From a virus: 43,208 bases of DNA. Below, one piece after another: positions 24,163 through 31,394 of this stretch (positions within the stretch are counted from its first letter, which is position 1; every line of letters begins with the position of its first letter). The position numbers were made by a program, and so were the translations under genes. Location: the IMG/VR virus record IMGVR_UViG_3300049435_000021, positions 1-43,208 of that record. The stretch is one strand, 5' to 3'. The notes beneath the pieces were generated by a model. The model was not told the DNA's origin. It did no database searches and saw only the letters and a list, made by a program, of their open reading frames with translations.

Positions 24163-25293
24163 TCATACCGTAACCCCTTGCGCTTCAAGTTCTTTCGAAC
24201 GTGCAGTGAGCATGGCTTTCGCGCTCTTGTCGAGTCGGCCCATCTGAGCGGCGTTCGTCCACAACAGGCGCAACTCTTTGAGACTACCTGCACGGCCTGC
24301 CATTTCGGTTAGCTCCAACTCCATGTCCCGCTCGATCACCGGATTCCACTCGCGTGCTTCCCACACTCGTTTCGCCAGTTGGCAGGCGCGCCAACCCATC
24401 TCGATATTCATGGGTTCAACACGGCACTCGCCCTTCCCTTCGGGTAGGTAGATGATGTGACCGACCGACAGATCCACTTGCTCGATGTCGGAACCTCTTG
24501 TGTCGCCGGGGAATTGGTAGGGCACCATGTGCGCGTACATCGCGAGTTGCATGGCGTGACCGAGTTTGTTGAAGTCGGACCCGGTCTTGATGTCGAAGAT
24601 TCTGAGTCTGCCTTTGTACCAGCCGATTCGGTCTACCGTACCGGCGACACCGAAACATTCGCACGTGCCGCCGTAGCGCACCGGTTTGTGGTTACAGTCG
24701 GCGATGCCCTTGACCCAGTCATCGAGGACGCGGAAACTCTCAATCGAAACCCATTCGATACCAAGGGATTTGATCGTTGACTCGTACACCTTCAGGTCGC
24801 CGACCCAACGCTGCGGTACCGTACCCAACGTTTCGCCCCGGTCCATCTGGTGTGTCAGCTTGTGCAGCGACGTGCCGATAGTCGCTTTGATTTTGTCGCC
24901 AGCTTCCCGTTGTGCCTCTTCCACAATGGAATTCAGATCTTTGTAGTCTTCGCTGCCCGACTCTATCTCTGATGGCCGCTTACACGTCGACGCCTGCAGT
25001 ACGAGGTCGGGTCGTTGCGCCATACCCCATGCGACGTTGCGGTTGCCCCACTGCTTGAGCAGGTATTCGTCTTGCAGTACATCAATGAATGTTGTTGTGC
25101 GCCTGTAGTACAGGCATTTGCATGAGCCTTTGCGGTAGTTGCCTTTCACTGTGGCGACCATGCGTCCGCATGTTTCGCATTTCTTTTTACCCGGAATGTG
25201 TTTAGCGCCAGGAGGTATGATCAGCGGTCCACCCTCGCCTCCCCACGATGTTTTGCGTCTCGGTATTTCGGTCGTCGTCAGTTGGATCGGCAT
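24163..25293 (-). CDS. Cas4/RecB-like exonuclease (PD-(D/E)XK)
   Basis: This protein of about 376 residues contains the RecB nuclease signature in order: GTSLHKLTHQ (His 144), FGVAGTVDRIGW (Asp 221), LRIFDIKTGSD (Asp 234, Lys 236) and HAMQLAMYAH (Gln 249). An N-terminal zinc-ribbon-like segment has CETCGRM and CKC. Such enzymes process DNA ends in phage recombination and replication. Two starts are possible, ATG at 25299 or 25293; the second forms TAATG with the previous stop and has better spacing from AGAGG. It lies directly upstream of the PrimPol operon segment. Confidence 0.85.
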   Translation of the reverse strand: MPIQLTTTEIPRRKTSWGGEGGPLIIPPGAKHIPGKKKCETCGRMVATVKGNYRKGSCKCLYYRRTTTFIDVLQDEYLLKQWGNRNVAWGMAQRPDLVLQASTCKRPSEIESGSEDYKDLNSIVEEAQREAGDKIKATIGTSLHKLTHQMDRGETLGTVPQRWVGDLKVYESTIKSLGIEWVSIESFRVLDDWVKGIADCNHKPVRYGGTCECFGVAGTVDRIGWYKGRLRIFDIKTGSDFNKLGHAMQLAMYAHMVPYQFPGDTRGSDIEQVDLSVGHIIYLPEGKGECRVEPMNIEMGWRACQLAKRVWEAREWNPVIERDMELELTEMAGRAGSLKELRLLWTNAAQMGRLDKSAKAMLTARSKELEAQGVTV

Positions 25294-25490
25294 TAGCATT
25301 GTCCTCTATGGTGTAGTCCGCACTCGTCACAGCGCGGAGGTAGTGCGGTAGAACGCTTTTCATGGCTGGCGCATGATGAGTGCATAAGTTCATCGTCCAG
25401 GTATTCGATTTCGTCGCCACGCTCTATCCGGCCTGTTGTGCAGTCTTCACTGGCGCAACGACTGTCGTACTTCGCAATGAACGCCATCAT
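25293..25490 (-). CDS. Small zinc-binding protein
   Basis: A 65-residue protein starts MMAFIAKYDSRCASEDCTTGRIERGDEIEYLDDELMHSSC and ends PPRCDECGLHHRGQC. The Cys/His pattern suggests one or two zinc sites, in a layout seen in small phage proteins of unknown function. ATG at 25490 overlaps the upstream stop as ATGA, so the extended frame to 25601 is rejected. Confidence 0.65.
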   Translation of the reverse strand: MMAFIAKYDSRCASEDCTTGRIERGDEIEYLDDELMHSSCASHEKRSTALPPRCDECGLHHRGQC

Positions 25491-25747
25491 TCTCCCTCGT
25501 CGTCTAATATCAACTCCCGCACCATGTTTCGCGTGCGTGCGGGGATGATGCGTGGCTTGGGTAGCGAGTTGAACGCGGCTACGGTAGCTTCTATGTTCCA
25601 TCGTGTGCCTGCGTTGATGTGAAGCTCGGTGCCCGTGGCGTTTACGCTTGAGTTGGCGAGCATCGAGCCGATGTGGTTCAGCACGTCGGCCAGGTTCTCC
25701 GATGCCTGCATCTCACGCGAAGTTTCATACAGCACAAGGACTTTCAT
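25487..25747 (-). CDS. Hypothetical protein
   Basis: This 86-residue protein starts MKVLVLYETSREMQASENLADVLNHIGSMLAN and has a soluble alpha/beta composition with an acidic end (ELILDDEGE). It is tightly coupled to both neighbours. No motif is recognised. Confidence 0.65.
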   Translation of the reverse strand: MKVLVLYETSREMQASENLADVLNHIGSMLANSSVNATGTELHINAGTRWNIEATVAAFNSLPKPRIIPARTRNMVRELILDDEGE

Positions 25748-25947
25748 CTCGACCAGTCCTTCGGAGACCAGCCCTGTTCGTATGCGTACGCGTCCAGTTC
25801 AGCAACAGCTTTGCGTGCGTTACCGATTCGCTCGTTGCAGTCCCTTAGCTGCGCCGACAGTTCACCCTGTTGGTCCAGTTCGCGCGACAAGTCCAGCATG
25901 CGGCTACGGTACTCGCGCCTAATCGCCTGATACACAGCACCTTTCAT
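25744..25947 (-). CDS. Small coiled-coil protein
   Basis: A 67-residue protein, MKGAVYQAIRREYRSRMLDLSRELDQ and onward, with regular hydrophobic spacing through QLRDCNERIGNARKAVAELDAYAYEQ, probably forms a helical hairpin or coiled coil. It ends WSPKDWSR. ATG at 25947 overlaps the previous stop as ATGA. Function is unknown. Confidence 0.62.
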   Translation of the reverse strand: MKGAVYQAIRREYRSRMLDLSRELDQQGELSAQLRDCNERIGNARKAVAELDAYAYEQGWSPKDWSR

Positions 25948-26315
25948 TTCACTCTCACGATTCTCTCGGGCACCAGCGTCAGACCGGCGCGGAATTCCTC
26001 GTCCAATTCGTCGGGCAATCCTGCTATGCGCAAACGAAATTCGCAGTCGTTGGGCATCTCTTCGACCAGAAGCATGGTGGGACGGTAGTTCTCCCAATCG
26101 ATTTCGGCTATCACCGTGAACAGCCGGTCACCGTCGTTCGGATTCACGCCGTTGTACCGTACATCACATTTAACTTCGATGCCCGAATCTAGTTGTACCC
26201 GTACGTTAACCGGCTTCGGCTTACCCGACGTGTCGATGGCGACGGGCTGCCATTCATGCGGCTCTGTCGGAATGGCAAGGGACGCAAGGTCAAACGCGTT
26301 ATGTTCGTTGGGCAT
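25944..26315 (-). CDS. Hypothetical protein
   Basis: This 123-residue protein begins MPNEHNAFDLASLAIPTEPHEWQPVAIDTSG and is beta-rich (VNVRVQLDSGIEVKCDVRYNGVN). ATG at 26315 is preceded by ATTGAAGACA, a close variant of the start-associated element of the 33.9-38.5 kb genes. An in-frame TTG three codons earlier is less likely. No family is recognised. Confidence 0.62.
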   Translation of the reverse strand: MPNEHNAFDLASLAIPTEPHEWQPVAIDTSGKPKPVNVRVQLDSGIEVKCDVRYNGVNPNDGDRLFTVIAEIDWENYRPTMLLVEEMPNDCEFRLRIAGLPDELDEEFRAGLTLVPERIVRVK

Positions 26316-26529
26316 TGTCTTCAATCCTTTTCTTCTGTTTCGCCGATAGTTCGTATCCCAGATCCCACATCAGTAGTGCGAGACCGAGAAGTGCTCTGTC
26401 CCAGTCGAAGTCGGCGCTGGGACGCTTGCCGGGGTTTTTGAAGCTGCTGTAGTCGCGCAGGTCCGGCTTGCCGTGACTTCGCGGTTTCGTCGCCTTAAGC
26501 GACAACGCGTTAGTTCTGCGGGCGGGCAT
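26299..26529 (-). CDS. Hypothetical protein
   Basis: This 76-residue protein has a basic N-terminus (MPARRTNALSLKATKPRSHGKPDLRDYSSF) and a hydrophobic helical segment, DWDRALLGLALLMWDLGYEL, then a Lys/Arg end. It may bind nucleic acid. ATG at 26529 overlaps the preceding stop as TGATG, which defines the start. Function is unknown. Confidence 0.6.
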   Translation of the reverse strand: MPARRTNALSLKATKPRSHGKPDLRDYSSFKNPGKRPSADFDWDRALLGLALLMWDLGYELSAKQKKRIEDNAQRT

Positions 26530-26705
26530 CAGCGCGGCCTCGGATGCGCCGCTATGGTGCCGTCTTTGCGAACCCGCTTGTCGTGGTTGCAGAATGGGCA
26601 CACACCTACTCCGTCAACAGCTTTCACTCGTGCATACGAGCCGGGGCAGCCACGAGGATTCGGCCGCCGCGTATACTGTCCTGTAGTCAGCCGTACGTGT
26701 CTCAT
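26529..26705 (-). CDS. Small basic zinc-knuckle protein
   Basis: This 58-residue frame starts MRHVRLTTGQYTRRPNPRGCPG and contains GVCPFCNHDKRVRKDGTIAAHPRPR. The CPFC pair plus flanking Cys and His suggests a zinc knuckle, and the charge suggests DNA or RNA contact. Both ends overlap neighbours (ATGA upstream, TGATG downstream), which strongly supports it as a gene. Function is unknown. Confidence 0.6.
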   Translation of the reverse strand: MRHVRLTTGQYTRRPNPRGCPGSYARVKAVDGVGVCPFCNHDKRVRKDGTIAAHPRPR

Positions 26706-26998
26706 TGGTCGTCACGCTTCTGGTGTTGCGGGAATGCTTCGGCCCACCACTCGCACGCTTCACTCGTCCTGTGTACGTGAGGTGTTGAGGCTACTGCTTC
26801 CGCGTCGGTTGTGCCGCCCATGTCGTGGCCGGTCTCTTGCGCTTCACGAATTGCCTTGCGGTACTTACGTGCATCCTCGCCACGAGGAATGATGTCGCCG
26901 TCGCGGAATACCACAGGTGCGTCTGAGTCAGGTGACTCAGTCACCGAGTCGTCGGCCTGTTGCTGCACCGAATCATGTTCGAAGTTGTTGTCGCTCAT
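26702..26998 (-). CDS. Acidic protein with TESPDS repeat
   Basis: This 98-residue protein starts MSDNNFEHDSVQQQADDSVTESPDSDAP. The first 30 residues are disordered and include the family 1 repeat (26922-26941). The rest is hydrophilic and helical (GEDARKYRKAIREAQETG) and ends near ACEWWAEAFPQHQKRDDQ. ATG at 26998 overlaps the previous stop as ATGA. Function is unknown. Confidence 0.62.
   Translation of the reverse strand: MSDNNFEHDSVQQQADDSVTESPDSDAPVVFRDGDIIPRGEDARKYRKAIREAQETGHDMGGTTDAEAVASTPHVHRTSEACEWWAEAFPQHQKRDDQ
26922..26941. repeat. Palindrome family 1, copy 6
   Basis: TCTGAGTCAGGTGACTCAGT, read as Thr-Glu-Ser-Pro-Asp-Ser in the disordered N-terminus of the 98-residue protein. Confidence 0.88.
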
Positions 26999-27126
26999 GG
27001 GTTTAACCCACAGACGCATAGGATGCGCTCAGTTGGTACAGGTTTTACACCTCGGGGTATTTCAACTCCCCATTGCCATTGCCGGTGATGTAGCATCACG
27101 CGGTGCCACCATAGTTTGAATCTCAT
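26995..27126 (-). CDS. Small basic protein
   Basis: A 43-residue frame, MRFKLWWHRVMLHHRQWQWGVEIPRG and onward, ends LCVCGLNP. A strong AAAGGAG site and an ATGA overlap with the next gene support it. It is rich in Trp, His and Arg, with a terminal CxC pair. It is the first gene after a terminator-like hairpin. Function is unknown. Confidence 0.58.
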   Translation of the reverse strand: MRFKLWWHRVMLHHRQWQWGVEIPRGVKPVPTERILCVCGLNP

Positions 27127-27150
27127 ATTGGTCGTCTCCTTTAGATGCGA

Positions 27151-27189
27151 AAACCCTTGCCGCCGAGGGGAAGTCAGCGGCAAGGGTTT
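27151..27189 (-). terminator. Strong intrinsic terminator
   Basis: The 13-base arms AAACCCTTGCCGC (27151-27163) and GCGGCAAGGGTTT (27177-27189) pair perfectly, with a short T-rich run after the stem on the minus strand. It lies just after the 108-residue gene and should end its transcript. The next gene has a good ribosome site but no obvious promoter. Confidence 0.8.
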
Positions 27190-27194
27190 CGGGG

Positions 27195-27521
27195 TTAACT
27201 TACCTCTTCGACTACCTGTCCCTCTTCGGCTGTCACCGCTGACTCGTCAGGCTTAAGGCCCCAATACTCGCGCATGTGCGCAAGCTGGTCACGGTTGTAG
27301 CCGGGTTCGTTGTCGATCTGTTCAGCGTCGGTCTTGCTTACCCGACCCGGCTTGTGTAGCTCGGCGCGCTCCTGCTCCAACGACTCGTTGCTCTCGTCGG
27401 TCGGGAACGTCACCGCCTCCGCTCTCACCTCCATCAATGGTGAGTCCTGTTTGCGGACTTGAGATTTCGGTTCTGACTGCTTCGCTGGTGCCGCTTTCTT
27501 CGCTGCTGCTTTGGTTGCCAT
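27195..27521 (-). CDS. Lys/Ala-rich and acidic hypothetical protein
   Basis: This 108-residue protein begins with a histone-like MATKAAAKKAAPAKQSEPKSQ and continues with a charged disordered segment. A small helical region ends it (NRDQLAHMREYWGLKPDES). GAGGAG precedes ATG at 27521. The first 200 bases overlap the preceding gene in another frame. The basic tail could bind DNA. Function is unknown. Confidence 0.65.
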   Translation of the reverse strand: MATKAAAKKAAPAKQSEPKSQVRKQDSPLMEVRAEAVTFPTDESNESLEQERAELHKPGRVSKTDAEQIDNEPGYNRDQLAHMREYWGLKPDESAVTAEEGQVVEEVS

Positions 27522-27666
27522 TGTGGTATTTCTCCTCGTGCAATCGTGGGTTCCAAACGATGCTGCCGCAACGCGTGCAACAGGTCAATGCTACGCTCCC
27601 CTGGCTCGCTGTGATAGCGAACCCAAAGTAGCGTGTCATGTACGGTGCATCTTCAGCCATTGTCAT
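27322..27666 (-). CDS. Zinc-knuckle protein with long overlap
   Basis: A 114-residue frame starts at an ATGA overlap (27666). Its first half resembles a known small phage type, MTRYFGFAITASQGSVALTCCTRCGSIVW with HEEKYH, a likely CxxC...H...H zinc site. The second half is Gly/Arg-rich and overlaps the next gene, so it may be only the unavoidable reading of that gene in another frame. The N-terminal domain is convincing; the tail is doubtful. Confidence 0.58.
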   Translation of the reverse strand: MTMAEDAPYMTRYFGFAITASQGSVALTCCTRCGSIVWNPRLHEEKYHNGNQSSSEESGTSEAVRTEISSPQTGLTIDGGESGGGDVPDRREQRVVGAGARRATQAGSGKQDRR

Positions 27667-28106
27667 GTGTCCCTTCGGTTTTCAACTCGTCCGCTCGGAT
27701 AGCAGATGTCTATCGGCCTGCGCACGCGCTCGGCGAAGTCAACGGTGTACCAGGTGCCTCCCCAATTCATAGGGTCTGGCTGTTCCTCCTGCCTCGGCAG
27801 TGCCTTGAGAATGGTTGCGGCTCTTACGATTTCGCGGTTACGTGGCAGGTAGTGCATGCGCGGATGCACCATGACCAAGGCGTGCGGCGTAAGGCATTGG
27901 GCTGCAAGCCATTTGAAGTTGATCGGAGGCCACACATGCACGGGTATCCCAAGCTCTAGGCACGCCTCGTGCATCAGCAGGTCCGCTCCCGTGCACGCTC
28001 CATGGTGTACGACAGCAGGTCGATGGTCCTCCAATTGTGTGTAGACCCAAGCTCTTTGGGCGTCGGTCACTTTGTGGCGTGTGCCGGTGAAACCCCAGAC
28101 CGTCAT
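27663..28106 (-). CDS. SLOG-superfamily protein (DprA/YspA-like fold)
   Basis: This 147-residue protein begins MTVWGFTGTRHKVTDAQRAWV, then VVHHGACTGADLLMHEACLELGIPVHVWPP, and later YLPRNREIVRAATILKALP and GGTWYTVDFA. The GFTGTR and GxxxGAD segments are the nucleotide-binding loops of the SLOG Rossmann-like family. Such proteins may bind or process nucleotide ligands and occur in defence and phage contexts. ATG at 28106 overlaps the previous stop as ATGA. A role in counter-defence is possible but not shown. Confidence 0.75.
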   Translation of the reverse strand: MTVWGFTGTRHKVTDAQRAWVYTQLEDHRPAVVHHGACTGADLLMHEACLELGIPVHVWPPINFKWLAAQCLTPHALVMVHPRMHYLPRNREIVRAATILKALPRQEEQPDPMNWGGTWYTVDFAERVRRPIDICYPSGRVENRRDT

Positions 28107-28267
28107 GAGTGTTCCTCGCAGAAATGCTGGATGCCTATGACAGTCCAGCCAACGTCGCGTAGAGGTTCTGCGCTGCTGCCCAGTCCGGTGCCGCCGACGA
28201 ATATGCTTACCTGCCTTGGGCATTCATCGCAGCGCACCGTCACGCGCTCCACTCGTAGCACTGTCAT
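28103..28267 (-). CDS. Small zinc-knuckle protein
   Basis: This 54-residue protein runs MTVLRVERVTVRCDECPRQVSIFVGG and ends IGIQHFCEEHS. The CDEC pair plus terminal Cys/His forms a likely zinc ribbon. It lies 11 bases after the preceding stop and is coupled to the SLOG gene. Function is unknown. Confidence 0.62.
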   Translation of the reverse strand: MTVLRVERVTVRCDECPRQVSIFVGGTGLGSSAEPLRDVGWTVIGIQHFCEEHS

Positions 28268-28278
28268 GCGTTGTACGA

Positions 28279-28470
28279 TCACGGCGCACCATGCCATAGG
28301 GCGAGCAGCTTGTCTGTGCAGCTTGGGCACAGTTGCACTTCGCGTACCGTCTCACCGAGACTCAGCCACCCCAACACCGGTGATAGCGGTTTGCTAACTC
28401 GTACAAGGAAATGCGAGTCCTCGCTGTTCAGCACTTCTGCCATGCAGCGGTCGCAGCGAATCAGCTTCAT
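28279..28470 (-). CDS. Small zinc-ribbon protein
   Basis: This 63-residue protein starts MKLIRCDRCMAEVLNSEDSHFLVRV and ends VQLCPSCTDKLLALWHGAP. Two CxxC pairs separated by a beta-rich segment are a classic zinc ribbon. Several similar proteins follow one another here, suggesting duplication or a shared role. The individual function is unknown. Confidence 0.68.
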   Translation of the reverse strand: MKLIRCDRCMAEVLNSEDSHFLVRVSKPLSPVLGWLSLGETVREVQLCPSCTDKLLALWHGAP

Positions 28471-28482
28471 TGGCTTATTCTC

Positions 28483-28644
28483 CTATATGTAGCATTCGTG
28501 ACAGACCCAGATGGCGTTGCCCGCATGGTAGCGGACACTGAGGCTGAGAGTCTTTGTGCCCCACAGGATTGCGAGGTTACGGCTGAACGGTCGTGCCTGC
28601 ACATGCCCGCTGGTGCAGCGGTCGCGGTACATCTTGACTTTCAT
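28483..28644 (-). CDS. Small Cys-containing protein
   Basis: This 53-residue protein, MKVKMYRDRCTSGHVQARPFSRN and onward, ends WVCHECYI. The terminal CHEC and an internal Cys/His could bind zinc. ATG at 28644 overlaps the preceding stop as ATGA. Function is unknown. Confidence 0.6.
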   Translation of the reverse strand: MKVKMYRDRCTSGHVQARPFSRNLAILWGTKTLSLSVRYHAGNAIWVCHECYI

Positions 28645-28925
28645 GGCGCTGTCCCTACTAGGTAGATATGCCATATGAAACCGTCACCCATTACTGCTGT
28701 GCCGCAATATATTCCGGTCACCGGTACGGGGTGACCTGTACCCGCCATCTCGAATGTGGCTGCGACAGTTGGCGCGTTAGGGTCCACCTCGGCCCACAAC
28801 TGTATCCCCTCCATGGTGGCCGATGTAACACGCTGTGGGCCGACATGACGAACCTTGAAACCTGTTGGTATGTCGATGGTTTGCCGACCAGCAGGTCCGA
28901 GTGTGTACTTGTATATGCTTTTCAT
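28641..28925 (-). CDS. DUF7352-like phage protein
   Basis: This 94-residue protein has the pattern KYTLGPAGRQTIDIPTGFKVRHVGPQ, GIQLWAEVDPNAP, AGTGHPVP and GDGFIWHIYLVGTAP. It is familiar from many phages as a small beta domain of unknown role, recently named DUF7352 as far as I recall. It is coupled on both sides by ATGA overlaps. The function is unknown even where the family is recognised. Confidence 0.75.
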   Translation of the reverse strand: MKSIYKYTLGPAGRQTIDIPTGFKVRHVGPQRVTSATMEGIQLWAEVDPNAPTVAATFEMAGTGHPVPVTGIYCGTAVMGDGFIWHIYLVGTAP

Positions 28926-29233
28926 TTCACGCCTCCGGTGCGTTGCTTGCGCTTGCTCCGTTGTATACGGGAGCGCATAGGTTGGGTGTCGAAGCGCCCG
29001 AACCTGTTGGCGCGGCGCACCTCTCGCATACTCATGTATCCCTGGCTGTGTTTGAGGTACACGTTGCCGTTGAGGTCGCCTGCTGCCTGGCCGTGTTCGT
29101 CCAGGCCGGTGACCGGTCGTGTCGGTGTGGCTGGTGGAACCCGTACGGTAGCAAGCGCTTTCGCTGCTCGTTTGGTGAGGTTGCCTTTCTTGGTGCGGTC
29201 CTCGTTGTGGGCTCGCATGTCGCTGTATCTCAT
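28922..29233 (-). CDS. Basic hypothetical protein
   Basis: This 103-residue protein is Arg/Lys-rich (MRYSDMRAHNEDRTKKGNLTKRAAKALATVRVPP, then REVRRANRFGRFDTQPMRSRIQRSKRKQ). It probably contacts nucleic acid. No family is recognised. Confidence 0.63.
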   Translation of the reverse strand: MRYSDMRAHNEDRTKKGNLTKRAAKALATVRVPPATPTRPVTGLDEHGQAAGDLNGNVYLKHSQGYMSMREVRRANRFGRFDTQPMRSRIQRSKRKQRTGGVK

Positions 29234-29655
29234 TGGTACTCCCTGTATTTGACGTTCTCGTTTATGACTTCCTCGATGTCTGCGTCAGCGTCCAAGTTGA
29301 GCAACGCCAGCAGGGGTCGTATCGAATCAGGGTCCAGCACAAGCTGTTCGTAGGTGAGGCAGTAGACCGGTACGCTGACAAGCCTTATGGCGCAGGCTAT
29401 TTCATAATAGCCGGATCGCAGCTTAGCTTCCGCTTCATAGCGTGAGAGTCCTTCTGCCTGTTGGCTTTTCATGGTGGCTACCGGGTCGCGGTACACCACG
29501 ATCATCACGTCGCACGCATCGGCCAGCGGAGCAAGCATCATCCACTCGTTGCGGTATGTCGCTGAACGGTGATACACGTCCGCGCCAGCGCTGCGAAAAA
29601 TACGCGACACCAGTGAGGTACCCGACGACTCCGGCCCTGTAACAGTGACTTTCAT
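29230..29655 (-). CDS. P-loop sulfotransferase-like protein
   Basis: This 141-residue protein has an early P-loop-like GPESSGTSLVSRIF (residues 7-20), a central CDVMIVVYRDPVATMKSQ and a later VPVYCLTYEQLVLDPDSIRPLLALLNLD. This order matches PAPS-dependent sulfotransferases: a 5'-PSB-like loop, the YRDP strand and the YEDLxxDP segment. A phage enzyme of this type might modify a host glycolipid or small molecule. It is shorter than typical family members. ATG at 29655 overlaps the upstream stop as ATGA. A nucleotide kinase remains possible. Confidence 0.65.
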   Translation of the reverse strand: MKVTVTGPESSGTSLVSRIFRSAGADVYHRSATYRNEWMMLAPLADACDVMIVVYRDPVATMKSQQAEGLSRYEAEAKLRSGYYEIACAIRLVSVPVYCLTYEQLVLDPDSIRPLLALLNLDADADIEEVINENVKYREYQ

Positions 29656-30095
29656 TTGCGTGTCCAAGGTGTACGCACAAACGTTTCATTGTGCCGCTCC
29701 AACGCTGCACCGACGTAGCCCTCCTCCAAAATCCCTACATAGCTTAGGGTTTGGAGCAGCATCGAATAGTGATGCCACGGCATGGGCTTGCGGATGTACA
29801 GATGAGAGTTGCCTACCGTAGACGACGGCACCAGCAGCGCTGGCACGTCGATGTCCAGCACCGGGCAGTGCATACCCCGTTTGCTTTGGCTGCCAATAGC
29901 ATTCGCGTTCGCGAGCCGCTGCACGTCGGGGTCCAACACCTCGTGACTGTTGTCGATGTCCCGTGACCTGCCCTTGCTGAAAGACAGTTGCACCCAATGG
30001 AATTCACCGTTCACGAATTCGCGGTACCGCTGCCCGACTGGGGTGACGAGGTACCGTTGTGCCGGTGTCACTTCGAGGTCGAGTACTCGTCTCAT
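29652..30095 (-). CDS. Conserved phage early protein
   Basis: This 147-residue protein contains RGMHCPVLDIDVPALLVPSSTVGNSHLYIRKPMPWHHYSMLLQTLSYVGILEEGYV and ends VRTPWTRK. I recognise this as a family common in mycobacteriophages, of unknown function. The SSTVGNSHLYI stretch resembles small primase-like or nucleotide-handling proteins, but this is speculative. ATG at 30095 overlaps the previous stop as ATGA. Confidence 0.72.
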   Translation of the reverse strand: MRRVLDLEVTPAQRYLVTPVGQRYREFVNGEFHWVQLSFSKGRSRDIDNSHEVLDPDVQRLANANAIGSQSKRGMHCPVLDIDVPALLVPSSTVGNSHLYIRKPMPWHHYSMLLQTLSYVGILEEGYVGAALERHNETFVRTPWTRK

Positions 30096-30277
30096 GACGT
30101 GAACACCTCCACTTCGCAGCACAGCGCAGGGCAGATCGAATTGATATGGGCCGCAGTCGCTTCGACCTTTTCGTAGCTTGGGCTGTGGTATTCGCTGACT
30201 GCCCGCCCGACCGGCTTGTGTAGCTTGTCGGCCCAGTAGTCGTTGCGGTGCCAGCTCAGCGCGAAACTAGCAGCCAT
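30092..30277 (-). CDS. Small hypothetical protein
   Basis: This 61-residue protein runs MAASFALSWHRNDYWADKLHKPVG and ends SICPALCCEVEVFTS. It has a helical centre (SYEKVEATAAHINSI) and a Cys-rich end. Its start lies inside the 3' part of the 42-residue gene. No family is recognised. Confidence 0.62.
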   Translation of the reverse strand: MAASFALSWHRNDYWADKLHKPVGRAVSEYHSPSYEKVEATAAHINSICPALCCEVEVFTS

Positions 30278-30384
30278 GGCGCGTTCCTCTCAATTGTCCT
30301 GAGCTGACCGGTGATTGAGATGAACAGGTATGACGCGGTGAGGTTGAACAGCGTTTGCGCGAGCATTGCAAAGATGTTCCACAT
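30256..30384 (-). CDS. Small membrane protein
   Basis: A 42-residue frame starts MWNIFAMLAQTLFNLTASYLFISITGQL and ends APWLLVSR. It begins one base after the preceding stop and overlaps the next gene by 22 bases. One membrane segment spans about residues 3-25. It fills what would otherwise be a 108-base gap in a tightly packed operon. Function is unknown. Confidence 0.55.
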   Translation of the reverse strand: MWNIFAMLAQTLFNLTASYLFISITGQLRTIERNAPWLLVSR

Positions 30385-30385
30385 G

Positions 30386-30625
30386 TCAGAAGTCCGGCTC
30401 GTCGCTGCTCGGGTCGGGCGTCACACGGTCTGAGTCGTCTGACTCAGTTGCCTTGCCCCGCTTGGCTTTCGGCTTGTCCACTACGGTAGCCACGATCTCG
30501 TTGTCGGGGACGCCGTTGCTGCTGTCGCGCCAATCAATCAGCGCCGCAATGGTTTCCGCTGCCGACCCGCTATTGGTCAGTATCGAACTGACTACCAGCA
30601 CGTCCTCTACTTCGGTGGTTTTCAT
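30386..30625 (-). CDS. Acidic protein with TESDDS repeat
   Basis: This 79-residue protein has a helical N-terminus (MKTTEVEDVLVVSSILTNSGSAAETIAALIDWRD) and a charged disordered C-terminus that holds KAKRGKATESDDSDRV from a family 1 palindrome. AGGAACGACGACC precedes ATG. It is the first gene after the SSB-like protein and a 111-base gap. Function is unknown. Confidence 0.65.
   Translation of the reverse strand: MKTTEVEDVLVVSSILTNSGSAAETIAALIDWRDSSNGVPDNEIVATVVDKPKAKRGKATESDDSDRVTPDPSSDEPDF
30429..30448. repeat. Palindrome family 1, copy 7
   Basis: TCTGAGTCGTCTGACTCAGT, read as Thr-Glu-Ser-Asp-Asp-Ser in the disordered end of the 79-residue protein. Confidence 0.88.
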
Positions 30626-30736
30626 GGTCGTCGTTCCTATCTTGTTGTGTACGTTAGTGTTTCATTGTGTGTGCGCGTGATTCCTGCCAGCATGCGCGCC
30701 CCGCTGTGCCAGGTAGCCGCTACCTTGCAGGCTTCA

Positions 30737-31354
30737 TCAGAACGGCGGCTCGTCGTCGTCCGCTACGGGAGCGGATGACTCGGCCTCTGCGCTGATCGGT
30801 TCGTGCAAACTGTGGTACACAGCTTCAGCTTTCGTGACCCACTCCGACCCAACCTTGGGTTCCCGCAACTCAATTGAGCCGTAGATGCCGACCGACTTGC
30901 CACGCGGAACGTTGGTAAGCGTTGCCTGGTCAGTGATTTCAGCGCCCGACGCCTGGCCTTGCGCGTCGTACACCTGTGCACGCTCGGTCTTCTGTGACAC
31001 AATGTCACCGACCTGCACGGGTCGTCCCAGTTCGTTCTTCGCCTGAATCCAATCGGCGAACGCCTTACCTTTAAGGATAAGGCGCACAACCTCTTCGGGT
31101 GCTGGCACGTGCTCATCGTCGCCGAGTCCAACTGGTGCGGTAGTGGACGGTAGGACTAGGCATGTGATGACCAGTTCCTGCTTCGGGTTGCCACCTGCTT
31201 TGAGTATCGGTACCATCTGATTGGTCGTCTCGTCCCGCTTCAGCCTGTCACGCTGATCAATCTTGATGACCGCGCCGAAGAACTTCTGCCCCAACGCTGT
31301 TCGCTTGACGACGGGGAGTCCTGCTTTGCGTTCGGGTTCCAACTGTATCGCCAT
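30737..31354 (-). CDS. SSB-like single-stranded DNA-binding protein (probable)
   Basis: This 205-residue protein begins MAIQLEPERKAGLPVVKRTALGQKFFGAVIK and is beta-rich through the middle (GDIVSQKTERAQVYDAQGQ). It ends with an acidic tip, VADDDEPPF, very like the DDDIPF tail by which SSB proteins recruit partners. It lies upstream of the nuclease, primase and helicase genes. AAAGGAAAC precedes ATG at 31354. The OB fold itself cannot be proved by eye, so the call rests on tail and context. Confidence 0.65.
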   Translation of the reverse strand: MAIQLEPERKAGLPVVKRTALGQKFFGAVIKIDQRDRLKRDETTNQMVPILKAGGNPKQELVITCLVLPSTTAPVGLGDDEHVPAPEEVVRLILKGKAFADWIQAKNELGRPVQVGDIVSQKTERAQVYDAQGQASGAEITDQATLTNVPRGKSVGIYGSIELREPKVGSEWVTKAEAVYHSLHEPISAEAESSAPVADDDEPPF

Positions 31355-31381
31355 GGTGTTTCCTTTGTGTTGTTGTGTTGT

Positions 31382-31394
31382 GTTGTGCCGCAAT
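31382..31394. repeat. Palindrome family 2, near-perfect copy
   Basis: GTTGTGCCGCAAT in the 97-base gap ahead of the SSB-like gene, about 28 bases before its start codon. It could act as an operator for that gene. Confidence 0.7.

Noticed and set aside
30626-30736. Possible small gene between the SSB-like gene and the 79-residue gene
   Set aside because: The open frame has no usable start upstream of an 18-codon stub. Only a 15-base palindrome (30711-30725) was seen there.
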